Positions 24,085 through 33,191 of a stretch of DNA of 64,000 nt are shown in pieces (the first letter of the stretch is position 1; each line of letters begins with the position of its first letter). Source of the stretch: CADCVQ01 sp038260305. GTDB taxonomy: Bacteria; Actinomycetota; Thermoleophilia; Solirubrobacterales; Solirubrobacteraceae. The notes beneath the pieces are model-generated. The model did not search any database. It saw only the letters and a list, made by a program, of their open reading frames with translations, and was not told where the DNA came from. The translations under genes and the position numbers were made by a program. The DNA is taken from positions 9,282 to 73,281 of the forward strand of contig JBBSNY010000022.1 of the NCBI GenBank assembly GCA_038260305.1, read 5' to 3'.

Positions 24085-25577
24085 GAGGCGGCCGCTCACG
24101 CTCGATCGCGTCGGACCCGATCTTCATCGGGGTGATCGCCGTGCTCGTCGTCGTGGCGGCGGTGCTGCTCGCCTACGGCGCGAACCGCGGCCTGCCGTTC
24201 GTGCCCGTCAAGCAGCTCGAGGTCGACGTGCCGAACGCCGCCCGCCTCGTCGTCGGCAACGAGGTTCGCGAGGGTGGCTTCCGGATCGGCCAGATCACGA
24301 AGATCGCGCCGGTGCCGGGCAAGGGCAGCGGCGCGCAGCTGACGCTGTCGCTCGACACGTCGGCGACGCCGATTCCGGCCGACTCGACGATCAAGATCCG
24401 CCCGCGCTCGGCGCTCGGCCTGAAGTACGTCGAGCTCGTCAAGGGGTCCTCGGCCCGCGAGCTCCCCGACGGCGCGACGATCAGCGCCAGCGCCGGCGCC
24501 GTCGGCCCCGAGCTCGACGACTTCTTCTCGACCTTCGACGCGCCGACGCGCGCGAACGTCGACCGCAACCTCGACTACCTCGGCCAGGCGCTCGCCGGCC
24601 GCGGCAACGCCGTCAACCGCTCGCTCGCCGCGCTGCCCGAGCTCGTGTCGGACCTGCCGCCGGTCATGCGCACGCTGTCGGACGCCGACACGCGGCTGCG
24701 GCGCCTGATCGCCGAGCTCGGCGACACGACGCGCATCCTCGCGCCGCAGTCGCAGCCGCTGGCGACGAGCTTCACGTCGATGGCCGACACGTTCGAGGCC
24801 GCCTCGCGCGACCCGCAGGCGCTCGAGGACACGATCGCGCGTACGCCCGCGACGCTCGACGAGGGCATCGCGTCGCTGCCGGACACCCGCCCGTTCCTGA
24901 CCCGGCTCGCGGGCATCTCCGACGAGGTCCGCGGGACGGCCCGCGAGCTGCGCGTGAGCCTGCCGTCGATCAACCGCGCGATCGCCTCCGGCACCCGGGT
25001 TCTGCGTCGCACGCCGCAGTTCACCGACAAGCTGCAGGGCACGCTGCGCGCCCTGCGCGACCTCGCCAAGTCACCGACGACCGACACGACGCTCGCAGGC
25101 CTCACGGACACGATGAAGACGCTGAACCCGACGCTGCGCTACGTCGGGCCACAGATCACCGTCTGCAACTACTTCACGTACTTCTGGTCGTTCATCTCCG
25201 ACCACTTCTCCGAGGAGGACGCGACCGGCACGCACCAGCGCATCCAGGTGAAGTTCGCGCCCCTCACGCAGACGAACTCGATCGGCAACTACGGCGCCGT
25301 GCGGCCCGCCGCCGGGGGCACCACCGATCCGGTGACAAAGGCCGCTTTCGGCGACAACGTCACGCTGCACCAGTCCGACTATCCCCGCGCCGTCGACGCG
25401 CAGGGCAACGCCGACTGCGAGTCCGGCCAGCGCGGCTACCCGAACTCGGACAGCGTCTTCACCGAGCACCGCACGCCCGGCAACCAGGGCCCGACGTACA
25501 AGGGCATCGCGCGCGTGCCCGCCGGTGAGTCCTTCTCCGCCGAGCCGGACGGCATCGCGCCGTCGGTGCTGCCGTGA
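24081..25577 (+). CDS. MCE-domain protein 3 of 6
   Basis: A 498-aa protein with a transmembrane helix (about residues 12-33), MCE domain (about 42-130; ARLVVGNEVREGGFRIGQI), the family's VGPELDDFFSTFDAPTR hinge (about 143) and a helical region. The C-terminal part (from about 350) contains YVGPQITVCNYFTYFWSF and a conserved-looking globular tail rich in Thr, Asp and Gly. The ATG overlaps the previous stop (ATGA). Confidence 0.9.
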   Translation: MRGGRSRSIASDPIFIGVIAVLVVVAAVLLAYGANRGLPFVPVKQLEVDVPNAARLVVGNEVREGGFRIGQITKIAPVPGKGSGAQLTLSLDTSATPIPADSTIKIRPRSALGLKYVELVKGSSARELPDGATISASAGAVGPELDDFFSTFDAPTRANVDRNLDYLGQALAGRGNAVNRSLAALPELVSDLPPVMRTLSDADTRLRRLIAELGDTTRILAPQSQPLATSFTSMADTFEAASRDPQALEDTIARTPATLDEGIASLPDTRPFLTRLAGISDEVRGTARELRVSLPSINRAIASGTRVLRRTPQFTDKLQGTLRALRDLAKSPTTDTTLAGLTDTMKTLNPTLRYVGPQITVCNYFTYFWSFISDHFSEEDATGTHQRIQVKFAPLTQTNSIGNYGAVRPAAGGTTDPVTKAAFGDNVTLHQSDYPRAVDAQGNADCESGQRGYPNSDSVFTEHRTPGNQGPTYKGIARVPAGESFSAEPDGIAPSVLP

Positions 25578-27160
25578 GACGCCGCGACCGCGGACCGACG
25601 CCGTTCGCCGTCGGCATCACGCTGCTCGTGCTCGCCGTCATCGCGACGTACCTGTCGTTCGCCAAGGACATCCCGTTCATCAACGAGCCCTACGAGATCA
25701 AGGCCGCGTTCCGCGATACGGCCGGGATCACCCCGCACTCGCCGGTGCGGATCGCCGGCGTCGAGGTCGGCGAGGTCACGCATGTCGAGCACACGCGGCC
25801 GGGGGCGCAGTCGGCGACGGTCACGCTGGCGATCCGCGACAAGGGGCGCCCGATCGATGCCGACGCGAGCGCGAAGATCCGCCCGCGGATCTTCCTCGAG
25901 GGCAACTTCTTCGTCGACCTCGCGCCCGGCACCGCCCGCGCGGGCGAGATGCCCGAGGGCGCGACGATCCCCGCCTCGCGGACCACGACGCCGGTGCAGT
26001 TCGACCAGGTGCTCGGCGCGCTCAAGGCCGACACCCGCAACGACCTGAAGGACGTGTTCTCGGCCGTCTCGACGGCGCGCGACGCTGGCGGCGCGCAGGC
26101 CTTCAACGACTCGCTGCGCTTCCAGCCCGCCGCCTACAAGTTCACGGCGATCGTCTCCGAGGCGCTGCTCGGCAAACGGCCCGGCGACCTCGGCGACTGG
26201 ATCCGCGACCAGGGCGTCGTGTCGGGCGCCGTCGACGCCGACCCGGCCCGCCTGCGCGCGCTCGTCGTCGACTTCAACGCGACCGCGCGCGCGCTCGCCG
26301 ACCGCGAGAGCGCGCTGACGGCGGCCGTCGGCGAGCTGCCGCAGACGCTGCGCGCGGCGACGCCGGCGCTCGACTCGCTCGAGGCGGCGTTCCCCGACGT
26401 GCGCCGCTTCGCGCGCGGCGCGCGACCGGGCGTGCGCTCGCTCGGCCCGACGGTCGACGCGCTGCTGCCGCTCGTCAAGCAGCTGCGCGGCGCCGTCCAG
26501 GAGAACGAGCTTGGCGCGCTTGCGCGGAATCTGCGCAGTGCCACGCCGCCGCTGGCGAGTGTCGCGAAGACCGCGCCCGCGGTGCTGTCACAGCTGCGGC
26601 TGCTGTCGAGCTGCGCGAACGAGGTACTCGTGCCGTTCGGCAACGACCAGATCGTCGACAAGGCCTTCCCGACGCACGGCCCGGTCTATGAGGAGCTCGC
26701 GAAGTTCACGGCCGGCCTCGCGGGAGAGAGCCGCTCGTTCGACGCCAACGGCCCCTGGTTCAAGGTCCAGGCATCCGGCGGCGCGGAGACGCTGAACCTC
26801 GGCAACGGGCTCTTCGGGTCGGCGATCGCGCCGATCGTCGCCATCAACCCGGCACCGACGCGCACACGCCCGCCGCTGCGCCCGGACGTGCCGTGCGAGA
26901 CGCAGGAGCCGCCGGACCTGCGCTCGAACCCGGCCGGCCCGCCGGCCGCGGTCGGCACGAGCGGCATCCCGCCACTTCGCGAGGCGAAGGCGACGGCGAC
27001 GGCCGTCGCGATCGAACGCCGTCAGCTCGCGGCCCTGGGCGCGAAGACGAAGGTCGCCGACCGCCTCGCGACGCTCGCGGACCTGCGCAAGATCGCGACG
27101 CGCAGCGGCCTCAGCGCCCAGCTGCAGAAGACGCTCCGCGGAAGCGAGCGTAAGCCGTGA
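25574..27160 (+). CDS. MCE-domain protein 4 of 6
   Basis: A 528-aa protein with a transmembrane helix (about residues 9-28), MCE domain (about 38-125; TAGITPHSPVRIAGVEVGEV), the TTTPVQFDQVLGALKADTR hinge (about 136) and a helical stalk. A C-terminal segment carries CANEVLVPFGNDQIVDKAFP (about 351) and a Pro-rich stretch with DVPCETQEPPDLRSN. The last 60 residues form charged helices. The GTG start overlaps the previous stop by 4 nt. Confidence 0.9.
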   Translation: MRRRDRGPTPFAVGITLLVLAVIATYLSFAKDIPFINEPYEIKAAFRDTAGITPHSPVRIAGVEVGEVTHVEHTRPGAQSATVTLAIRDKGRPIDADASAKIRPRIFLEGNFFVDLAPGTARAGEMPEGATIPASRTTTPVQFDQVLGALKADTRNDLKDVFSAVSTARDAGGAQAFNDSLRFQPAAYKFTAIVSEALLGKRPGDLGDWIRDQGVVSGAVDADPARLRALVVDFNATARALADRESALTAAVGELPQTLRAATPALDSLEAAFPDVRRFARGARPGVRSLGPTVDALLPLVKQLRGAVQENELGALARNLRSATPPLASVAKTAPAVLSQLRLLSSCANEVLVPFGNDQIVDKAFPTHGPVYEELAKFTAGLAGESRSFDANGPWFKVQASGGAETLNLGNGLFGSAIAPIVAINPAPTRTRPPLRPDVPCETQEPPDLRSNPAGPPAAVGTSGIPPLREAKATATAVAIERRQLAALGAKTKVADRLATLADLRKIATRSGLSAQLQKTLRGSERKP

Positions 27161-28539
27161 CCCGGGTGATCCGCAAGAACCTCGGCCCGTTCGGCGCGAT
27201 CGTCGTGCTCGTCGTCGTCGCCGCGCTCGTCGGCGTCTACATCCTCGATCAGCAGCGCTTCCACTTCCCGTTCGTCGATCCGCAGCCGGTGCGCATCAAC
27301 GTCGAGCTCGACAACGCGCAGGCCGTGACGCCCGGCCAGGGTCAGACGGCGCAGGTCGCCGGCGTGCGAATCGGGGACATCGCCGACGTCCAGCTGCGCG
27401 GCGGCCGGGCGATCGTCGCGCTCGACATCCAGCCGCGCTTCGCCGACCTCATCCATCGCGACGCGCGCGCCGAGCTGCGCCCGCGCACCGGGCTCAAGGA
27501 CATGTACGTCCAGATCTTCCCCGGCAAGGACGGGCCGCCGGTCAAGGAGGGCTTCACGATTCCCGTGTCGGCGTCGCTGACCGACGTCGACCTCGACGAG
27601 ATCCTGTCCGAGCTCGACAAGCGCACGCGCGACTACGTGACGCTGCTCGCCAACGGCGGCGGCGAGGGGCTGCGCGACCGAGGCAACGACCTCGCGCAGG
27701 TGCTCGAACGCTACGGGCCGACCGTCCGCGACCTGTCGCGCGTCAACCACGCGGTCGGCAAGGAGCGGATCGCGCTGCGGCGGCTCGTGACGTCGCTCGC
27801 GCAGATCAACGGCACGCTCGCGCGCAAGCCGCAGGACCTGACGCGCCTCGTGCGGACGTCCTCGACGACGCTGCATGCGATCGCCTCCGAGGACGACAAC
27901 CTGCGCGATGCCGTCGGCGAGCTCGCGCCGACGCTGACGCAGGCGACGACGACGCTGCGCGCGGTCAAGCCGTTCGCCGACCAACTCGGCCCGACGACGC
28001 GCGCGCTGCTGCCGGCCGTGCGGGAGCTCGAGACCGTCAACGCGGCCGTCAGCCCGTTCGCCCGCGAGGCGACGCCGATCGTGCGCGACAAGATCCGCCC
28101 GTTCGTGCGCAAGGCCGTCCCGCTGGTGCGCGACCTCGCGCCCGCCGCGCGCGGCCTCGCACGGACGTTCCCCGAGCTGCGGCGCAACACGACCGTGCTC
28201 AACGACTTCGTGAACATGCTCGGCCACAATTCCAACGGCCGCGAGGGCCCGGACGTCGCCGGGCGCGACGAGGGCTACCTCTTCTGGCTCGGCTGGGTGA
28301 CGCACCAGACGACGAACCTGCAGAGCATCGACGACGCGAACGGCCCGATGCGCCCGGTCTTCCTGACGGGCACCTGCACGACGCTGACGAGCCTCGTCAA
28401 CGACCTGCCGCAGGCGGAGTTCCTGCTCGGGCTGTCGCCGCTGCTGGAGACCGTCTGCAAGAACCCGACGACGACGTCGCTGAGCGTCACGAAGTCGCTC
28501 GCCAAGCTGGGCCTCGCGAAGAAGGGCGGTACGCGATGA
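27157..28539 (+). CDS. MCE-domain protein 5 of 6
   Basis: A 460-aa protein with a transmembrane helix (about residues 9-28), MCE domain (about 40-125; AVTPGQGQTAQVAGVRIGDI), LTDVDLDEILSELDKRTR hinge (about 142), a helical stalk and a C-terminal domain (from about 345) containing NMLGHNSNGREG and GYLFWLGWVTHQTTNLQS, with Cys at TGTCTTL and LETVCKN. It is the shortest of the six. The GTG start overlaps the previous stop by 4 nt. Confidence 0.9.
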   Translation: MTRVIRKNLGPFGAIVVLVVVAALVGVYILDQQRFHFPFVDPQPVRINVELDNAQAVTPGQGQTAQVAGVRIGDIADVQLRGGRAIVALDIQPRFADLIHRDARAELRPRTGLKDMYVQIFPGKDGPPVKEGFTIPVSASLTDVDLDEILSELDKRTRDYVTLLANGGGEGLRDRGNDLAQVLERYGPTVRDLSRVNHAVGKERIALRRLVTSLAQINGTLARKPQDLTRLVRTSSTTLHAIASEDDNLRDAVGELAPTLTQATTTLRAVKPFADQLGPTTRALLPAVRELETVNAAVSPFAREATPIVRDKIRPFVRKAVPLVRDLAPAARGLARTFPELRRNTTVLNDFVNMLGHNSNGREGPDVAGRDEGYLFWLGWVTHQTTNLQSIDDANGPMRPVFLTGTCTTLTSLVNDLPQAEFLLGLSPLLETVCKNPTTTSLSVTKSLAKLGLAKKGGTR

Positions 28540-29957
28540 ACACGACGTCGCCGTCGCCGCTGCGGATCTTCACGATCGCTGCGTTCGCGCTGTCGTGCTT
28601 CGGCCTGCTGCTGTTCTTCTGGCTCGCCTTCGGCGGGCCGATCCCGCTGAAGCCCCAGGGCTACCGCGTGCAGGTCGCGTTCACGGACGCGGCGACGCTC
28701 GCCGACCAGGCCGACGTCCGCACGGCGGGGGTCTCGATCGGCAAGGTCGTCAAGAAGGAGCTCGCGCCCGGGGGCAACCGCACGCTGGCGACGATCGAGC
28801 TGAAGAGCGAGTTCGCGCCGCTGCGCTCGGACGCCCACGCGATCCTGCGCCAGAAGACGCTGCTCGGCGAGACGTACGTCGAGCTGTCGCGCGGCAGCCC
28901 GGGCGCGGGGACGGTCAAGGAGGGTGGGCGCCTGCCCGACGGCCAGGTCAAGCAGGCCGTCGAGTTCGACGAGCTGCTGCGCGTCTTCGACAAGCCGACG
29001 CGCACGGCCTTCCAGCAGTGGCAGTCGTCGCTCGCGAAGGCCGGCGCCGGCCGCGGCCGCGATCTCTCCGACGCGCTCGGCAACCTGCCCGTGTTCACGG
29101 AGAACGCCCGTAGCGTCGTGGACGTCCTGAACACGCGCCGCGGAGCCCTGCGCAACCTCGTCCACAACGCGGGCCGCACGCTCGAGGACGTCACCCGCGA
29201 CGAGGCCGCGCTGTCGACGCTCGTGCAGCGCAACTCCGAGCTCTTCGGCGAGCTCGCGCGGCGCCGCGACGCGCTCGCCGAGTCGATCCAGATCCTGCCG
29301 ACGTTCCTCGACGAGACGAAGGCCACGCTCGCGCGCCTGCGGACGTTCTCGATCAACACCGAGCCGCTGCTGCGCGACCTCGCGCCGGCGCTCGACGACC
29401 TCCAGCCGACGGTGCGCTCGCTGCACGGCCTCGCCCCGGACCTGAAGAACCTCTTCGACAACCTCGATCCGCTGATCGACGCCGGCGACAAGGGACTGCC
29501 CGCGTTGTCGCGTACGCTGCGCGGCCTCGACCCGACGCTCGCCGAGGCGGGTCCGTTCCTGCAACAGGTCAACCCGCTGCTGCGCTTCCTCGAGCTCAAT
29601 CAGGTCAAGCTGTCGGACTTCCTGACGGTGCCGCCGGCGGCGCTCGGCGGCATCCGCTCGACCGTCGCCGGCGACAAGAGCAACGGCCACGTGCTTCCGC
29701 AGGTCATCGTCGCCGGCGCCCAGACGCTGCCGGCGCTGTCGCGCTCGGCCGACAACCGCGGCAACGCCTACCTGCCGCCCGACGCGCGGCCGGAGGGGGC
29801 GGCGCAGATCCTGCCGAGCTTCGACTGCGCGCAGTCCGGCGAGAAGGGACCGACGAGCACGCCGGGTTGCAGGGTCGCCGCGCCGGTCCCGTTCGGCGGC
29901 GTGACCCAGTCCTTCCCGCAGGTGCGCGAGGCCGGCGTCGGCGGCAAGCTGCCGTGA
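28536..29957 (+). CDS. MCE-domain protein 6 of 6
   Basis: A 473-aa protein with a transmembrane helix (about residues 12-32), MCE domain (about 42-130; DAATLADQADVRTAGVSIGKV), QAVEFDELLRVFDKPTR hinge (about 147), a helical stalk and a C-terminal segment with two Cys (FDCAQSGEKG, TPGCRV). It closes the array; the last 34 bp of the gene are duplicated just downstream. The ATG overlaps the previous stop by 4 nt. No YrbE/MlaE permease or MlaF ATPase gene adjoins either end of the array. Confidence 0.9.
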   Translation: MNTTSPSPLRIFTIAAFALSCFGLLLFFWLAFGGPIPLKPQGYRVQVAFTDAATLADQADVRTAGVSIGKVVKKELAPGGNRTLATIELKSEFAPLRSDAHAILRQKTLLGETYVELSRGSPGAGTVKEGGRLPDGQVKQAVEFDELLRVFDKPTRTAFQQWQSSLAKAGAGRGRDLSDALGNLPVFTENARSVVDVLNTRRGALRNLVHNAGRTLEDVTRDEAALSTLVQRNSELFGELARRRDALAESIQILPTFLDETKATLARLRTFSINTEPLLRDLAPALDDLQPTVRSLHGLAPDLKNLFDNLDPLIDAGDKGLPALSRTLRGLDPTLAEAGPFLQQVNPLLRFLELNQVKLSDFLTVPPAALGGIRSTVAGDKSNGHVLPQVIVAGAQTLPALSRSADNRGNAYLPPDARPEGAAQILPSFDCAQSGEKGPTSTPGCRVAAPVPFGGVTQSFPQVREAGVGGKLP

Positions 29958-30010
29958 CCTGGTCGCCGCGGCGGGCGCGCGAGGCCGGCGTCGGCGGCAC
30001 GCTGCCGTGA
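29924..30010 (+). repeat. 34-bp direct repeat, 53-bp period
   Basis: Bases 29924-29957 (end of MCE gene 6 with its stop) and 29977-30010 match at 33 of 34 positions. The second copy supplies the TGA that overlaps the ATG of the PfkB gene. It looks like a local duplication. Confidence 0.85.
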
Positions 30011-31005
30011 TGGCGCCTCGGGTCGGGGTCGTCGGCCACGTCGAGTGGGTCGAGTTCGCGCGCGTGGCCCGCGTCCCGCTGGCGGGCGAGATCGTCCACG
30101 CCAGCGACGTCTTCGCCGTGCCCGGCGGGGGCGGGGCGGTGGCGGCGGTGGCGCTTTGCCGGCTCGCCGGCGAGGCGACATTCCTGACGGCGCTGGGCAC
30201 TGGCGTCGAGGCGGAGCGCTCCGCGGCCGGGCTGCGCGCGCATGGCGTGACGGTGTTCGCGGGCGAGCGCCCGGCGCCGCAGCGGCGTACGTTCACGTTC
30301 CTCGACGACGACGGCGAGCGCACGATCACCGTGCTCGGCGAGCGAATCGTCCCGGTCCGCGCCGACCCGCTGCCGTGGGACGAGCTCGGCGCATTCGACG
30401 CGATCTACCTGACGGGCGGCGACGCGGACGCCGTACGCGCTGCCCGCGCGGCGCGCGTGCTCGTCGCCACCCCGCGCGCGATGGGCGCGCTCGCCGAGTC
30501 CGGCGTGCGCCTGGACGTCCTCGTGGGCAGCGCGACCGACCCCGGTGAGGTCTACGAACCGGGCATGCTCGACCCCGAGCCGCGCGTCGTCGTGCGTACC
30601 CACGGCGAGCACGGTGGGACGTGGACGTGCGCACCCGACGCGGCCGGCGAGGTCGCGTGGCTGCCCGCCGGCGCGCGCGCCGGCGGCTGGGAAGCCAGCG
30701 CGTTGCCAGGAGCGCCGGTCGACGCCTACGGCTGCGGCGACACGTTCGCCGCCGCCCTCACGTTCGGCCTCGGCGCGGGCCTGATGCTCGACGACGCGAT
30801 CGCGGTCGCGGCACGCTGCGGCGCCGCATGCCTGACCGGGCGCGGGCCGTACGGCGCGCGGCTCGAGCCTGCCGCCGCTCACCGCCGCGGCCGCGCCACG
30901 CTGCGCGAGGAGGTTCGACGGCTCGCCGAGGACGCGGATGACCGCGAGGAGATGCGCCTCATCCGCCAGCAGATGACCGAGCTTCGGCCGGGGTCCGGGG
31001 ATTGA
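30010..31005 (+). CDS. PfkB-family carbohydrate kinase
   Basis: A 331-aa ribokinase-fold protein. GGGGAVAAVALCRLAG (about residues 37-52) is the substrate-side glycine motif, TFTFLDDDGERTIT lies in the lid, and PVDAYGCGDTFAAAL (about 236-250) is the PfkB signature-2 with the catalytic Asp, although GCGD replaces the usual GAGD. It phosphorylates a sugar or nucleoside; the substrate cannot be named. The helical C-terminus (about 300-331) is charged. It starts within the second copy of a 34-bp repeat from the MCE array end, so it may be a later join to that operon. Confidence 0.85.
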   Translation: MAPRVGVVGHVEWVEFARVARVPLAGEIVHASDVFAVPGGGGAVAAVALCRLAGEATFLTALGTGVEAERSAAGLRAHGVTVFAGERPAPQRRTFTFLDDDGERTITVLGERIVPVRADPLPWDELGAFDAIYLTGGDADAVRAARAARVLVATPRAMGALAESGVRLDVLVGSATDPGEVYEPGMLDPEPRVVVRTHGEHGGTWTCAPDAAGEVAWLPAGARAGGWEASALPGAPVDAYGCGDTFAAALTFGLGAGLMLDDAIAVAARCGAACLTGRGPYGARLEPAAAHRRGRATLREEVRRLAEDADDREEMRLIRQQMTELRPGSGD

Positions 31006-31007
31006 AC

Positions 31008-31314
31008 ATGGTCCGCGGCGAGATCTTCGGACTGCCGGCGCCCCGTCGCGCGCGCGGTCACGAGCAACAGGCAGCGCGCTACGCAGTCGTCGTCCAAGGT
31101 GACGACTTCTTGGGACTCAGCACGGCGCTCGTCGCGCCGACTTCGACGCGCGCCCGGCCGGCGACGTTTCGACCGACGATCGAACTGCTCGATACCGAGA
31201 CGCGCGTGCTCGTGGAGCAAACCACCGTCGTCGACACCGAACGACTCGGCAAGGCGACTCGGCGCCACCGAGCTGCAGTCAGTCGACGATGCGCTGCGCC
31301 TCATCCTGTCGCTA
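31008..31314 (+). pseudogene. mazF: MazF/PemK-family toxin gene, frameshifted
   Basis: From ATG 31008 the protein begins VRGEIFGLPAPRRARGHEQ...YAVVVQGDD, continues LSTALVAPTSTRARPATFRP and VLVEQTTVVDTERLGK, the standard MazF RNase core. After Lys the frame changes: the expected RLGATELQSVDDALRLILSL tail is present in the +1 frame. Removing one G near 31256 restores 102 continuous codons. As it stands the protein runs into an unrelated Arg-rich tail of about 100 residues. No MazE-like antitoxin is recognisable upstream. It is either an inactivated toxin or a sequencing error. Confidence 0.7.
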
Positions 31315-31365
31315 TCGATCAAGCGTCAGCTCGCGGGTCGCGCTGCTGCTCCTGGTCGCCCCGAT

Positions 31366-32706
31366 ATGCGGGCGATGCCCGCTGCCGCGCAGGCGATCAC
31401 GGTGCGTGTGCCCGATTCGACGGTCGGGCATCTGCGCGGCGATCGCCTCGTCTGGGGCCAGGAGGATCACGGTCGCTTTCTTGTGAAGGAGGCCGACGCG
31501 GCCGGCAAGCGCCGCAATCTCGGCAGCGTGGACCTGCTGGCCGGTCGCAGCGTCTTCGATCTGGCGATCGGCGGTGACGGCGTCTTCGCGGCGCGCACGA
31601 CGTACCCCGAGTCGTTCGCCGAACGCGCGGAGCGCTACACGGTCACGGCGTTGGGCGGATCGGCGCTGATCGACTGCGCGCCGCCGATCTCAGGCTTCGA
31701 GGCGAGCGACGTCTACGACCGACGGATCGCCGGCGACGGCACGACCGTCGTCAGCCCGGGCGCGGGCTGTCGCGGCGACGCCGTTCTCGTTCGGTCGCCG
31801 GGTGTGCCCGATCGCTTCGTGCTGGAGCCCGGGGCGGTCGTCGATCAACGCGTCGACGGAGACTGGCTCGCGGCGATCGTCGACATCGACCGAGCCGCCG
31901 TTCTCGTCGTCTCCGACCTGCGCACGCAGCGCGAGTCATATCGGATCCCGTTGACCGCCCAGGAGGGCGTTCCGAGCTTTGGGCCGAACGCACCCGTGAT
32001 GGACGTCGACCGCGACGGCACCGCGGTCGTCGGCGAGCCGAGGGTGGTGAGGAAGGTCGACGGCCATGCAGCCGACGGCCTCGGCTGCCGCCTATGGTGG
32101 GCATCGCCTGCCGATCCGCGACCCCACGACCTGCGGCTGGCCCGCTGCGCCGAGGTCGCGCTGCACGACGGCGTGCTCGCGTTGACGCTCCGTGACGGGC
32201 CGCAATCCGCGCTGATCACGACCGACCTCGCGCAGCGTCCGCGGACCACCGTGCGCCGCGCGCCGTCGATCACTGCAGTCGACCTCGCGTCCGGCCGCGT
32301 CGCGTGGAGCGAGCAGAGCTGCCGCCTCGCAAGCTATGTCCGCACCGCCCCGCTGCGCCCCGAGCGCGACCGCAAGACGCCGGGCTGTGTCGTCCGCGTG
32401 CTCGATCGCGGTCCGCTGCGGATGGACGCCCGCGGCCGGGTACGGGTGAGGGTCGCCTGCCCGAACGGATGCGTCGGAACGCTCTACGTCCTGCGCTGCA
32501 ACCACCGCGGCTGCATCCCCAGAGTGGTCGACTTCAGGCTCGCCCACGGTGGACGCCGGACGATCGTCCTGCACCTGACCGCTCAGACACGGCGGCTCGT
32601 GCTGCGCCACCCCCGGAAGGTCCTCATCAAGACGGATGCCCGGCTGGGCCCAGCCGGGCAGTCCGTCGTTCGCACGATCGTGGCTCGACACCCAGCTCGG
32701 CGCTGA
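31366..32706 (+). CDS. secreted beta-rich protein with Cys-containing C-terminal domain
   Basis: About 446 aa from ATG 31366. The body has repeated strand-turn blocks (GDRLVWGQED, GDGVFAARTT, GTTVVSPGAGC, DGTAVVGEPR) suggesting a beta-propeller. The last 120 residues (RVRVACPNGCVGTLYVLRC...CIPRV...HGGRRTIVLHLT) match a surface-protein domain common in Solirubrobacterales. AMPAAAQA at the start looks like the end of a signal peptide whose hydrophobic core (RVALLLLVAP) sits in another frame (from 31289), so the N-terminus may be broken. The function is unknown; it probably lies outside the membrane. Confidence 0.65.
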   Translation: MRAMPAAAQAITVRVPDSTVGHLRGDRLVWGQEDHGRFLVKEADAAGKRRNLGSVDLLAGRSVFDLAIGGDGVFAARTTYPESFAERAERYTVTALGGSALIDCAPPISGFEASDVYDRRIAGDGTTVVSPGAGCRGDAVLVRSPGVPDRFVLEPGAVVDQRVDGDWLAAIVDIDRAAVLVVSDLRTQRESYRIPLTAQEGVPSFGPNAPVMDVDRDGTAVVGEPRVVRKVDGHAADGLGCRLWWASPADPRPHDLRLARCAEVALHDGVLALTLRDGPQSALITTDLAQRPRTTVRRAPSITAVDLASGRVAWSEQSCRLASYVRTAPLRPERDRKTPGCVVRVLDRGPLRMDARGRVRVRVACPNGCVGTLYVLRCNHRGCIPRVVDFRLAHGGRRTIVLHLTAQTRRLVLRHPRKVLIKTDARLGPAGQSVVRTIVARHPARR

Positions 32707-32788
32707 GCCCGAAGTCGGCTCGGGGCGCACCTGCTCTTCCGGTCGAGGACGGAAGCGACGCCGCGGCTGCTGACCTCGAAGGCTCCTC

Positions 32789-33057
32789 CTACGACCTCCG
32801 GCGTTCGTCGGCGGTCGCGGCCCACTCGCGGCCGAGGACGCGTTTACGACGCTCTCGAGCGTGAAGATGCAGCGTCCAGCCGATCTCGCCGCTCCGCGTG
32901 ATGGCCGATCTCGATGCGCGGATCGCGTAGATCGCCGTGTCGAACCAATCTTGCCTGCGCGCTCGACCGCGAGCTGCCAGAAGTCGCCGTCGCCGCTCAA
33001 CGTGTGCGCCCGGGCGTACTTGGCCAGCTTCTCGGCGACCTCGTCGCGCGTAGGCAC
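32789..33057 (-). pseudogene. small hypothetical gene split by a frameshift
   Basis: On the minus strand residues 1-37 read from 33057 (DEVAEKLAKYARAHTLSGDG, FWQLAVERAGKI). The natural continuation WFDTAIYAIRASRSAITRSG, EIGWTLHLHARERRKRVLG is in the next frame and ends at a stop at 32789. Adding one base near 32945 gives a continuous 89-aa protein. I do not recognise it. The rest of the 32707-33191 interval holds no other convincing gene. Confidence 0.45.
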
Positions 33058-33191
33058 TCCGGTCGCCAGAGCGGTTGGGCCGAAAGCGACAGCGTGGTTG
33101 GCGAAATCGGCCCAACCCCCTGGGGGCGAGGCGGAGGCGGAGGCCGACGCGGAGGGCGCCGCCGGCGTGAAGGATCAGCGGCGGCGAGGCT

